Assembly (NCBI GenBank): GCA_013138675.1
Contig: WTCH01000075.1
Location: 1-8,176 of the forward strand
Direction: 5' to 3'
Length of the DNA: 8,176 nt
Source of the DNA: Woeseiaceae bacterium
GTDB lineage: Bacteria > Pseudomonadota > Gammaproteobacteria > Steroidobacterales > Woeseiaceae
Under the pieces are notes generated by a model. That model saw only the letters and a list, made by a program, of their open reading frames with translations. It searched no databases and was not told the DNA's origin. A program made the position numbers and the translations under genes. The stretch's first letter is position 1. Each line of letters begins with the position of its first letter. Below are positions 1 through 6,661 of this stretch, in pieces.

Positions 1-1
1 C

Positions 2-277
2 GGCGTCGTATCCCAGCAACTGTTACCAACCAAGGGCAAACCGGGTCGAATAGCGGCTCTCGAAGTTCTGATCAACACCACTGCTGTCTCGAACCTGATA
101 CGCCAGGGCAAGCTCGATCAACTCGAAACCGCGATGCAGTCGGGCGGCAATACCGGCATGCAGACGATGGACTCAGCCCTGATGTCCCTCGTCGAAAAAG
201 CATTTGTCTCCGGCAAAGAGGCGTATCTGCAGGCGAGCGATAAATCCAAGTTTGAACGCCTCAAGAACGAAAACTGA
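2..277 (+). CDS. PilT/PilU-family type IV pilus retraction ATPase, C-terminal fragment
   Basis: This is the last 91 codons of a gene that begins left of the window; the frame is open from base 2 to the TGA at 275-277. The translation has the C-terminal signature of the hexameric GspE/PilT secretion ATPases: GVVSQQLLP near the left end, then GRIAALEVLINT, AVSNLIRQGK (compare the AIRNLIRE motif of PilT) and NTGMQTMDSAL. In this family the segment belongs to the RecA-like motor and C-terminal helical part; AIRNLIRE is needed for pilus retraction in PilT. The Walker A and B motifs would lie upstream and cannot be seen. The enzyme is cytoplasmic and drives pilin depolymerisation and twitching motility. 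The tail (YLQASDKSKFERLKNEN) is longer than in classical PilT, so I cannot separate PilT from PilU or a third paralogue. Family assignment is firm; the exact paralogue is open. Confidence 0.85.
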   Translation, partial: GVVSQQLLPTKGKPGRIAALEVLINTTAVSNLIRQGKLDQLETAMQSGGNTGMQTMDSALMSLVEKAFVSGKEAYLQASDKSKFERLKNEN

Positions 278-311
278 TACGGCGATAAATCGCGTCGGAT
301 CCATCCGCACG

Positions 312-320
312 TGGCATAAT
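312..320 (+). promoter_or_regulatory. Possible extended -10 promoter for metG-rsx-nth operon
   Basis: TGGCATAAT fits the extended -10 pattern TGnTATAAT with one mismatch (CATAAT at 315-320). It lies in the 81-bp gap between the pilus ATPase stop and metG. No good -35 hexamer is visible 16-18 bp upstream, which is tolerated at extended -10 promoters. Transcription would begin about 326-328 and leave a leader of roughly 30 nt before the metG ATG at 359. The rest of the gap (278-358) holds only very short inverted repeats and no T-run, so I see no clear terminator for the upstream gene; read-through remains possible. Assignment rests on motif and position only. Confidence 0.4.
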
Positions 321-358
321 CGCGGCCTTTGAGACTGCGCAGAAACCGGCTGTCACCC

Positions 359-2365
359 ATGCCTGACAAACCCAGAAAAATCCTTGTGACGAGCGCGCTG
401 CCCTATGTCAACGGGCCACCCCACATGGGGCACATGGTCGAGTACATTCAGACGGATATATGGGTGCGGTTCCAGAAGTTGCGCGGCCACAGCTGTATCT
501 ATGTGTGTGCAAGCGATGTGCACGGCACCCCGATCATGCTCAAGGCGAGGGAACTCGGCGTCACGCCAGAGGAACTAACGACCACGAATTCAGAAGAATT
601 TATTCGTGTTTTCGAGGCGTTTGGTGTCGATTTCGACAACTACCACACCACACATTCACCGGAAAACGAGGCACTGACGGTCGAGATGTTCGAGGCACTA
701 CGAGCAATCGGCGACATCTACACAAAAACGATCGCACAGGCCTATGACGAGAAGGAAGGCATGTTCCTGCCTGACCGTTTCGTGCGTGGCACCTGTCCCC
801 GGTGCAAAAGCGAAGACCAGGATGGTGACGCCTGCGAGGTGTGTGGTGCTACGTACACTCCCGAGGATCTCATAGACCCGGTGTCGGTGATCTCAGGTTC
901 AACACCGGTCAAACGAGAGTCAGAGCATTATTTCTTCAAGCTCAGTGAATACGAGCAGCGCCTGCGCGAATGGATGCAGGAGGCAACACTCGACAAGAAC
1001 GTCATCTCCAAGCTCGAGGAATGGTTCGAAGCGGGACTGCGGGACTGGGACATTTCACGTGATGCGCCTTACTTTGGATTTCGCATTCCGGGTACCGAGG
1101 ACAAGTACTTCTACGTTTGGCTGGACGCACCCGTAGGTTACCCGGCGAGTTTCAAACATCTCTGCGAGCGCCGTCCCGACCTCGATTTCGACGAGTACTG
1201 GCGACCCGGCCACGACACCGAGGTGTTCCACTTCATCGGCAAGGACATCATGTACTTTCATACTTTGTTTTGGCCGGCCGTGTTGCAGGGCGCCGGGTTT
1301 CGCACGCCCACAAGTGTGTATGCCCATGGTTTCCTGACCGTCGACGGGCAGAAGATGTCGAAGAGACGTGGCACGTTCATCATGGCACGCACCTACCTCG
1401 ATAACCTGAACCCGTCATACTTGCGCTACTACTACGCCGCAAAGCTCGGACCGACGATCGAAGATATCGACCTGAACCTCGAGGACTTCACAGCGCGCGT
1501 TAACTCAGACCTTGTCGGCAAGCTCGTCAATATCGCCAGTCGCTGCGCCGGTTTTATTGGCAAACGATTTGATGGCAAGTTGACCGACTCACTTCCGGAA
1601 CCCGAGCTGTTTGCAGAGTTTGCGAACGCCTCTGAAACGATTGCCGGACACTTCGAGAACCGAGAATACTCCAAGGCCATGCGGGTCGTCATGAGCCTCG
1701 CCGATACGGCAAATCGCTACATCGATGCGAAGAAGCCGTGGGTCATGATCAAGAACGAGGCACAACTCAACGAAGTGCAGGCGGTGTGCACACAAGGCCT
1801 TAACATGTTCCGTAGCCTGATGGTCTACCTTACGCCGGTTATCCCCGTAGTCGCCGATGGCGCGCGGGCATTCCTCGGTGAAGAAAAATGGAACTGGAAA
1901 TCTGCGTCTAGCCCCCTGCTCGGCGCAACAATCAACAAGTTCACGCCGCTGTTAACTCGCGTGGAGAAACAGCAGGTCGACAACATGGTCGATCAGTCAA
2001 GAGAAACAACCGGGGAACCCAAAACTGTGACCGACGACAACACCATCTCAATCGACGACTTTATGAAGGTCGACCTGCGCATTGCACGCATCGATGAAGC
2101 CAGTCATGTCGAGGGCGCCGACAAATTGCTGGCACTGACGCTTAACCTGGGAGATAGCACTCGAAAAGTGTTTGCTGGCATCAAGGCGGCCTATGATGCG
2201 GAGAGCCTCGTCGGTCGCCAGGTTATCGTTGTTGCGAATCTCGCACCGCGAAAAATGCGCTTTGGTGTCTCGGAGGGCATGGTGCTTGCTGCCGGGCCGG
2301 GAGGTGAGGATATTTTCCTGCTATCGCCGGACGACGGTGCAGAACCGGGAATGCGCGTCAAATAG
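359..2365 (+). CDS. metG: Methionyl-tRNA synthetase with C-terminal tRNA-binding domain
   Basis: The 668-residue protein charges tRNA-Met with methionine using ATP in the cytoplasm, and so serves both initiation and elongation. It is a class I synthetase: the HIGH motif is HMGH at residues 22-25 and the KMSKS loop is KMSKR at 332-336. A zinc knuckle lies in the connective peptide at Cys146, Cys149, Cys159 and Cys162, the positions expected for the E. coli-type enzyme. Residues from about 563 to the end form the EMAP-II/Trbp111-like OB-fold (FMKVDLRIARI, ADKLLALTLNLG, VANLAPRKMRFG), which helps dimerisation and tRNA binding. Length matches E. coli MetG (677). I chose ATG 359 over the in-frame TTG at 329 because MPDKPRKILVTSALPY is the usual N-terminus and the TTG would lie almost at the predicted transcription start. 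There is no obvious Shine-Dalgarno sequence. rsxA follows after 12 bp, so the two are probably co-transcribed. Confidence 0.98.
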   Translation: MPDKPRKILVTSALPYVNGPPHMGHMVEYIQTDIWVRFQKLRGHSCIYVCASDVHGTPIMLKARELGVTPEELTTTNSEEFIRVFEAFGVDFDNYHTTHSPENEALTVEMFEALRAIGDIYTKTIAQAYDEKEGMFLPDRFVRGTCPRCKSEDQDGDACEVCGATYTPEDLIDPVSVISGSTPVKRESEHYFFKLSEYEQRLREWMQEATLDKNVISKLEEWFEAGLRDWDISRDAPYFGFRIPGTEDKYFYVWLDAPVGYPASFKHLCERRPDLDFDEYWRPGHDTEVFHFIGKDIMYFHTLFWPAVLQGAGFRTPTSVYAHGFLTVDGQKMSKRRGTFIMARTYLDNLNPSYLRYYYAAKLGPTIEDIDLNLEDFTARVNSDLVGKLVNIASRCAGFIGKRFDGKLTDSLPEPELFAEFANASETIAGHFENREYSKAMRVVMSLADTANRYIDAKKPWVMIKNEAQLNEVQAVCTQGLNMFRSLMVYLTPVIPVVADGARAFLGEEKWNWKSASSPLLGATINKFTPLLTRVEKQQVDNMVDQSRETTGEPKTVTDDNTISIDDFMKVDLRIARIDEASHVEGADKLLALTLNLGDSTRKVFAGIKAAYDAESLVGRQVIVVANLAPRKMRFGVSEGMVLAAGPGGEDIFLLSPDDGAEPGMRVK

Positions 2366-2377
2366 TTCGGGACTTTC

Positions 2378-2959
2378 ATGAGCGAACTCATCGTCATTCT
2401 TGTTGGCACCGTACTCGTCAACAACTTCGTACTCGTACGTTTTCTGGGTCTTTGTCCCTTCATGGGTGTGTCGCGCAATCTCGAGGCGGCGACCGGAATG
2501 TCACTCGCGACAGCGTTTGTCCTGACCCTGTCATCGGCAACAGCGTTCCTTCTGCACCAGTACGTGCTGGTTCCGCTTGAGCTCGAATACCTCAGAACCA
2601 TCAGCTTCATCCTTGTCATCGCAGCCAGCGTGCAATTCACCGAGATCATGGTGCGCCGGCTGAGTCCGCTGTTGCACCAGGTGCTCGGCATTTTCATTCC
2701 ACTCATCGCGACCAACTGCGCCGTTCTCGGCGTCGCATTGCTCAACGTGCAGCAATCCAAAGGATTCGTGCAGTCCGTGTTTTTCGGTTTCGGCGCCTCT
2801 GCAGGCTTTGCCCTGGTGCTTGTCATGTTCGCGTCAATTCGCGAACGACTCGACGCGGCCGATATTCCGATGCCGTTCAGGGGCACAGCTATCGCGCTGT
2901 TAACCGCCGGCATCATGTCGCTCGCGTTCATGGGATTCTCGGGCATGGCCCGGCCGTGA
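2378..2959 (+). CDS. rsxA: Electron transport complex subunit RsxA (RnfA)
   Basis: This 193-residue integral membrane protein is the RsxA/RnfA subunit of the Rsx/Rnf ion-translocating complex in the inner membrane. About six hydrophobic segments are visible, roughly residues 5-25, 37-59, 69-90, 99-120, 131-154 and 169-190. The two family hallmarks are LGLCPFMG (Cys26) and IPLIATNCAVLG (Cys114). In Rnf and Na+-NQR complexes the equivalent cysteines of RnfA/RnfE (NqrE/NqrD) are held to bind an intramembrane [2Fe-2S] cluster between the two subunits. Length is the same as in E. coli (193). It starts 12 bp after metG with only a weak ribosome-binding site, and is followed 15 bp later by rsxB. RsxE at 6658-7254 is its distant paralogue; both share LGIFIPLI.TNC. 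Identification is secure. Confidence 0.97.
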   Translation: MSELIVILVGTVLVNNFVLVRFLGLCPFMGVSRNLEAATGMSLATAFVLTLSSATAFLLHQYVLVPLELEYLRTISFILVIAASVQFTEIMVRRLSPLLHQVLGIFIPLIATNCAVLGVALLNVQQSKGFVQSVFFGFGASAGFALVLVMFASIRERLDAADIPMPFRGTAIALLTAGIMSLAFMGFSGMARP

Positions 2960-2974
2960 CGGGCGGGTTTCACT

Positions 2975-3463
2975 ATGTGGGTAGCCGTAATTACAATCGC
3001 ATTGCTGGCGCTTCTTGCCGGACTCGCGCTGAGCTACGCATCGCAATCATTGCCTGCCGATTCGGGAGAGCTCGTTGAACAAGTCAACGAGCTTCTCCCA
3101 CAAACCCAGTGTGCTCAATGCGGTTACCCGGGCTGTCGCCCATACGCCCAGGCCATCGTCGACGATGGCGTTACGATCAACCTTTGCCCGCCAGGCGGCG
3201 ACGACACAATTCGACGCCTCGCGACGTTGCTCGGAACCGATGTACTACCGCTCGCTGAAAAACAGGCGCTTGAGCGAGCGGTTGCCGTCATCGATGAGTC
3301 CTTATGTATTGGCTGCATGCATTGCCGCAACGCCTGCCCCGTGGACGCCATTGTCGGCGCACATCAATTGATGCACACGGTCATTGAAAAAGAGTGCACG
3401 GGCTGCGAACTCTGCGTTGCACCCTGCCCGGTCGACTGCATCAGTATGCGGAGCCTTGCGTGA
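2975..3463 (+). CDS. rsxB: Electron transport complex subunit RsxB (RnfB), short form
   Basis: RsxB is the ferredoxin-like subunit that passes electrons between soluble carriers and the membrane part of the complex. Residues 1-22 are a hydrophobic anchor. The Fe4S domain follows with Cys46, Cys49, Cys54 and Cys71 (CAQCGYPGCRPY...C). A two-cluster bacterial ferredoxin domain then has Cys111, 114, 117, 121 and Cys141, 144, 147, 151, so three [4Fe-4S] clusters are expected. The protein is 162 residues against 192 in E. coli: it ends 11 residues after the last cluster cysteine and lacks the usual C-terminal tail, with no frameshift visible. Its TGA overlaps the rsxC GTG start by 4 bp. The coding sequence contains three strong inverted repeats (3064-3099, 3152-3169, 3247-3282), all outside the cysteine codon clusters. 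Function is secure; the short tail looks natural rather than broken. Confidence 0.96.
   Translation: MWVAVITIALLALLAGLALSYASQSLPADSGELVEQVNELLPQTQCAQCGYPGCRPYAQAIVDDGVTINLCPPGGDDTIRRLATLLGTDVLPLAEKQALERAVAVIDESLCIGCMHCRNACPVDAIVGAHQLMHTVIEKECTGCELCVAPCPVDCISMRSLA
3064..3099 (+). repeat. Inverted repeat / RNA hairpin 1 inside rsxB
   Basis: Bases 3069-3078 pair perfectly with 3084-3093 (10 bp) around a 5-nt loop ACAAG. After a single bulged T at 3094, 3064-3068 (GGGAG) pairs with 3095-3099 (CTCCC), giving 15 bp in total. It covers codons about 30-42, between the membrane anchor and the first cluster cysteine (Cys46). No T-run follows, so it is not an intrinsic terminator. Part of the symmetry could come from the encoded peptide ELVEQVNELL. 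The structure is seen directly; any role is unknown. Confidence 0.7.
3152..3169 (+). repeat. Perfect 18-bp palindrome inside rsxB
   Basis: GCCATCGTC is followed directly by its exact reverse complement GACGATGGC. As RNA it would fold into a 7-bp stem with a UCGA loop; as DNA it is a dyad of the kind bound by dimeric regulators. It covers codons 60-65, between Cys54 and Cys71 of the Fe4S domain. I know of no regulator with this operator, so function is left open. Confidence 0.7.
3247..3282 (+). repeat. Inverted repeat / RNA hairpin 3 inside rsxB
   Basis: Bases 3247-3256 (ACCGCTCGCT) are the exact reverse complement of 3273-3282 (AGCGAGCGGT), giving a 10-bp stem with a 16-nt loop. It covers codons about 91-103, in the linker between the Fe4S domain and the two-cluster ferredoxin domain. 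No T-run follows. The structure is seen directly; the role is unknown. Confidence 0.7.
3450..3453 (+). promoter_or_regulatory. Ribosome-binding site that decides the rsxC GTG start
   Basis: GGAG lies within the last codons of rsxB, six bases before the GTG at 3460. It supports the GTG as the true rsxC start, in place of the in-frame ATG at 3394. That earlier start would overlap rsxB by 70 bp and add a 22-residue cysteine-bearing leader that is just the rsxB ferredoxin region read in another frame. Confidence 0.7.
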
Positions 3464-4977
3464 GTGCACCTACTTATGATCTCGGCAAGCTCCACGGCGG
3501 CCTGCGGCTCCAGGCGCACAAGGCCGCATCAACTGCGGAGCCGATATTGCAAATCCCGATTCCGGATCAACTCGTACTGCCCATCACTCAACACGCGGGT
3601 GATCCGGCGCAGCCGATTGTCGGCATTGGGGAACACGTACTTAAAGGCCAGTTGATTGCCGAGATTGACGGATCGCTCGGCGCTCCGGTGCACGCATCAT
3701 CGTCCGGCACGGTCGTCGCGATTGAGCCGTGGCCGGTATCCCGGCGTCATGGAGAGAATGCGCCGTGCATCGTCATTGAGTGCGACGGCGAAGATCGTCC
3801 CACCGACGCTGCAGACGCATTGGCCGACTGGAGCACACTGCTCCCCGGCATACTCCTGAAGAAGATTCTACAGGGTGGAATTGTCGGCCTGGGCGGGGCG
3901 GTGTTTCCAACGGCACAGAAACTCATGGAGGCAATAACCTGCGACCCCGACTACCTGATCCTCAATGGCGTTGAGTGCGAACCGTATATCAGTTGTGACG
4001 ACATGCTGATGCGCGAGTACACGCACGAGGTGCTCGGCGGCGCCCGGATCCTCCTGCATGCACTCGAACTGGATACCTGTTACATCGCCGTCGAAAGTGA
4101 CAAACCGGCCGCACTGCGACGGCTGGGCGAAGTGCTGGCCGAGCTGGACGATGATCGCCTGGTGCTCAAGCAAGTCCCGACGATCTACCCGTCTGGTGGA
4201 GAAGACCAGCTTGTGCAACTGGTTGCGGGCCGGGAGGTTCCAACGGGTGGCCTGCCAACAGATGTCGGATGCCTCGTACAAAATGTCGGTACGGCGGCGG
4301 CGATCTACGACTGGGTAGTCCACAACGAACCACTGATCTCCCGCATTACGACGGTAACCGGCGATGGCGTCGAGCGACCCGTCAATGTGGAAGCGCGCCT
4401 GGGTACCACGATTGCCGATATTGTCGAGTACGTCGGTGGTTATACGGAGCACGCTCAGCAACTGATTATCGGCGGGCCGATGACCGGCAAGTCAGTCACC
4501 TCGGACCGCGTTCCGGTGGTCAAGGCAACGAACTGCATTCTGGTTATGTCCGAGGCGCCGACGATTGGCGACGAGATGCCCTGCATTCGCTGTGGCGACT
4601 GTGCAGCCGTATGCCCGGTACAACTAATGCCGCAGCAGCTGTTCTGGTACGCCTGTGCCGATGACGAGGCAAAGATGCGAAGTCACGGCCTGACGGACTG
4701 CATTGAATGCGGCTGCTGTGACCTCGTATGTCCCAGCCATATTCCACTAACCGCAGATTTTCGTACGGCAAAAGCCCGCATACGAGAACTGGCTGACGAG
4801 AAATCCCGTGCCGAACGTGCGCGCCAGCGCTTCGAGGCGCGTAATGAACGAATCGAAAAAGAAAAGCAGGTACGTGACGACGAGCTGGCCAATCAGAAAG
4901 CGTCGGCCAGACAGGCCGGGGCCGATGCGATCGCCGAGATCATGAAGCGCAAGCAACAACAGGACGAGGACCAGTAA
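3460..4977 (+). CDS. rsxC: Electron transport complex subunit RsxC (RnfC), short form
   Basis: RsxC is the peripheral subunit that is thought to take electrons from NADH; it is related to NuoF/Nqo1. From GTG 3460 it has 505 residues. The N-terminal barrel-like part carries HASSSGTVVAI. The FMN/NADH-binding region follows with GLGGAVFPT (residues 143-151), LNGVECEPYIS and YPSGGEDQL (Asp249), then an SLBB-type segment. Two [4Fe-4S] motifs are at Cys375, 378, 381, 385 and Cys414, 417, 420, 424. From about residue 430 the chain is a highly charged, probably coiled-coil tail rich in Arg, Glu and Lys. The long Ala-rich repeats of E. coli RsxC (740 residues) are missing. Two motif residues differ from the usual GGAGFPT and GGEKQ forms (Val148, Asp249). 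It overlaps rsxB by 4 bp and rsxD by 1 bp (TAATG). Identity is secure. Confidence 0.96.
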   Translation: MSAPTYDLGKLHGGLRLQAHKAASTAEPILQIPIPDQLVLPITQHAGDPAQPIVGIGEHVLKGQLIAEIDGSLGAPVHASSSGTVVAIEPWPVSRRHGENAPCIVIECDGEDRPTDAADALADWSTLLPGILLKKILQGGIVGLGGAVFPTAQKLMEAITCDPDYLILNGVECEPYISCDDMLMREYTHEVLGGARILLHALELDTCYIAVESDKPAALRRLGEVLAELDDDRLVLKQVPTIYPSGGEDQLVQLVAGREVPTGGLPTDVGCLVQNVGTAAAIYDWVVHNEPLISRITTVTGDGVERPVNVEARLGTTIADIVEYVGGYTEHAQQLIIGGPMTGKSVTSDRVPVVKATNCILVMSEAPTIGDEMPCIRCGDCAAVCPVQLMPQQLFWYACADDEAKMRSHGLTDCIECGCCDLVCPSHIPLTADFRTAKARIRELADEKSRAERARQRFEARNERIEKEKQVRDDELANQKASARQAGADAIAEIMKRKQQQDEDQ

Positions 4978-6029
4978 TGGAATTCGCCCGCCGGGAAGCG
5001 CCTTACATCAGACCGAATGTCGGCGTTGGATCGATGATGTTGCAGGTATTGGCTGCACTAATTCCGGCAGCGCTGGCGCACGTCTGGTATTTCGGGCCGG
5101 GCTTCCTGTTCAACCTGATTATTGCGACCGCTTTCTGTGTCGGTAGTGAGACGCTCATGATGCGTGCGCGCGGCCGTGACCCGATGGTCGCACTGTCCGA
5201 CTACAGCGCCATTGTCACCGCAGCACTTCTGGCGTTCGCGCTACCCTCACTGACACCATGGTGGGTTACAGCGACCGGCGCACTGTTTGCCATCGTTGTT
5301 GCCAAACACCTGTATGGCGGCCTCGGCTTCAATGTATTTAACCCAGCCATGGTCGGCTACGTCGTCATTCTCGTCGCCTATCCCATGGAAATGAATCTTT
5401 GGGTTGCACCACGCATGGGTGACATCGACTACATCAGCCTCAGCGTGCTGCAGACCATCAAGTACACTCTCACCGGTTCCCTGCCCGACGCGCTGACGTT
5501 TGACGCCATCAGCCGCGCAACACCTCTGGATGCCATGCAGTCAGGCCTGCGCAACATGCGCACATACGCGGAGGTTCGAACCAATCCGATGATGGGTGAC
5601 TTTGGTGGCCGCGGCTGGGAGTGGATAAGCAACTTCTTCGCATTTGGCGGAGCCTGGCTACTCGTCAAGAAGATCATTCGCTGGCAGATTCCGACCGGTG
5701 TCCTGCTTGGTTTGCTGATCCCTGCCGGGCTGTTTTACATCATCTCACCGGGCTCCAATGCGAGCCCTGGCTTCCACCTGTTTTCGGGCGCAACGATCCT
5801 GTGCGCGTTTTTTATCGCGACAGATCCTGTATCGGCTGCGACGAGCCCGAAGGGTCGTTTCGTATACGGTTGCGGTATCGGCTTCCTCATTTTCGCCATT
5901 CGCAAATGGGGCTCTTTCGCCGATGGCGTCGCATTCGCCGTACTCATGATGAACATGGCGACGCCAGCCATCGACTACATTACGCGACCGCATATCGTCG
6001 GCCATTCCCGCCGCAGTGATAAGCCATGA
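4977..6029 (+). CDS. rsxD: Electron transport complex subunit RsxD (RnfD), FMN-bearing
   Basis: This 350-residue polytopic inner-membrane protein is close in length to E. coli RsxD (352) and homologous to NqrB. Many hydrophobic segments are visible, with the family motifs LYGGLGFNVFNPAMVGYVV (about 112-130), FFIATDPVSA and FADGVAFAVLMMN. The site at residues 179-184 reads SRATPL; in E. coli the same place is SQATPL. The Thr (Thr182 here) is the residue to which the ApbE flavin transferase attaches FMN by a phosphoester bond. The subunit is therefore expected to be flavinylated and to form part of the ion channel. The start ATG overlaps the rsxC TAA by one base and has a good GAGGA ribosome-binding site at 4966-4970, six bases upstream. 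The stop overlaps the rsxG start by 4 bp (ATGA). No apbE gene is in the window. Confidence 0.97.
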   Translation: MEFARREAPYIRPNVGVGSMMLQVLAALIPAALAHVWYFGPGFLFNLIIATAFCVGSETLMMRARGRDPMVALSDYSAIVTAALLAFALPSLTPWWVTATGALFAIVVAKHLYGGLGFNVFNPAMVGYVVILVAYPMEMNLWVAPRMGDIDYISLSVLQTIKYTLTGSLPDALTFDAISRATPLDAMQSGLRNMRTYAEVRTNPMMGDFGGRGWEWISNFFAFGGAWLLVKKIIRWQIPTGVLLGLLIPAGLFYIISPGSNASPGFHLFSGATILCAFFIATDPVSAATSPKGRFVYGCGIGFLIFAIRKWGSFADGVAFAVLMMNMATPAIDYITRPHIVGHSRRSDKP

Positions 6030-6661
6030 GCGACCAGTCGATTATCAAAACCGGATTAACGCTCGCCGTGATAGCAGCTATCTGTACAGCACTCGTGGCA
6101 CTGACTTTCCAGGCGACACGAGAACGCATTGCGGCCAACGAAAAGGCTTTGCTCGAACAGAGCCTGCAACCGGCGCTGGCCGGTACGTTCTACGACAGCG
6201 GCGTCAGTGAGTCTCGCCTCGTCCTGCCGTCACCACACGGTTTGCCGGGCAATGAACCTGCTGTGGTTTACCGTGTTTTCGCTGAGGGCGAGCCAGTGGC
6301 CGCGTTATTCGCAGTCACTGCGCGAGATGGTTTCTCAGGGCCCATACGCATCCTCGTTGGCATAGCTGTCGATGGCACGGTCACCGGCGTGCGAATTCTC
6401 CGGCATCGTGAGACGCCGGGCCTGGGCGACAAGATCGAGTCGGCTCGCTCCGACTGGATATTTCAATTCGACGGCCACTCGATGGGCGACCCGGTGGCAA
6501 CGGGATGGGCAATCGAGGTCGATGGCGGCGAATTTGATCAATTGACCGGCGCATCTATAACACCACGCGCGATCATCAAGGCCATTCGCGACACATTGAA
6601 CTACTTCGAAACCCATCAGGACGCGATATTCCTGAGCGAATCCAGCGGGGAAAACGAATGA
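6026..6661 (+). CDS. rsxG: Electron transport complex subunit RsxG (RnfG), FMN-binding
   Basis: RsxG is the periplasmic FMN-bearing subunit, homologous to NqrC. The 211 residues comprise one N-terminal membrane anchor (about 9-28) and an FMN_bind domain. The conserved HRETPGLGDKIE block and GGEFDQLTGASITPRAI correspond closely to HHETPGLGDKIE and GGDFDQFTGATITPRAV of E. coli RsxG. The notable difference is Ser177 (codon TCT, 6554-6556) where ApbE normally couples FMN to Thr. Length is like E. coli RsxG (206). Its ATG overlaps the rsxD stop and its TGA overlaps the rsxE start, both as ATGA. Identity is secure. Whether this protein carries covalent FMN is the open question. Confidence 0.96.
   Translation: MSDQSIIKTGLTLAVIAAICTALVALTFQATRERIAANEKALLEQSLQPALAGTFYDSGVSESRLVLPSPHGLPGNEPAVVYRVFAEGEPVAALFAVTARDGFSGPIRILVGIAVDGTVTGVRILRHRETPGLGDKIESARSDWIFQFDGHSMGDPVATGWAIEVDGGEFDQLTGASITPRAIIKAIRDTLNYFETHQDAIFLSESSGENE

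Noticed and set aside
278..311. Possible terminator after the pilus ATPase gene (GCGATAAATCGC and GGATCCATCC)
   Set aside because: Stems are only 4-5 bp with tiny loops and no T-run follows.
118..369. Minus-strand 83-codon frame over the pilus ATPase end and the metG promoter gap
   Set aside because: Mostly antisense to a recognised gene; no ribosome-binding site or motif seen.
2191..2973. Long open frame of 260 codons on the minus strand opposite the end of metG and rsxA
   Set aside because: It mirrors two well-identified genes, has a Ser/Thr/Arg/Met-rich composition typical of antisense shadow frames, and shows no recognisable motif.
3362..3373. 12-bp palindrome CATCAATTGATG late in rsxB
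   Set aside because: About two 12-bp palindromes are expected by chance in 8 kb, so it adds no weight to the three stronger rsxB repeats.
3394..3459. Upstream ATG giving a longer RsxC
   Set aside because: The added residues are rsxB ferredoxin codons read out of frame; GTG 3460 has a ribosome-binding site and gives the usual RsxC beginning.
3868..4461. Minus-strand open frame of 197 codons opposite rsxC
   Set aside because: Lies wholly inside rsxC and has no recognisable domain; codon bias of the sense gene explains the lack of stops.
4818..4843. 8-bp hairpin with one G-T pair in the RsxC coiled-coil tail
   Set aside because: It is short, and repeated GC-rich Arg/Ala/Glu codons readily create such pairing by chance.
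5511..5525. RsxD flavin site reads SRATPL rather than SGAT
   Set aside because: E. coli RsxD has SQATPL at the same place, so a variable second residue is normal and the acceptor Thr is present.
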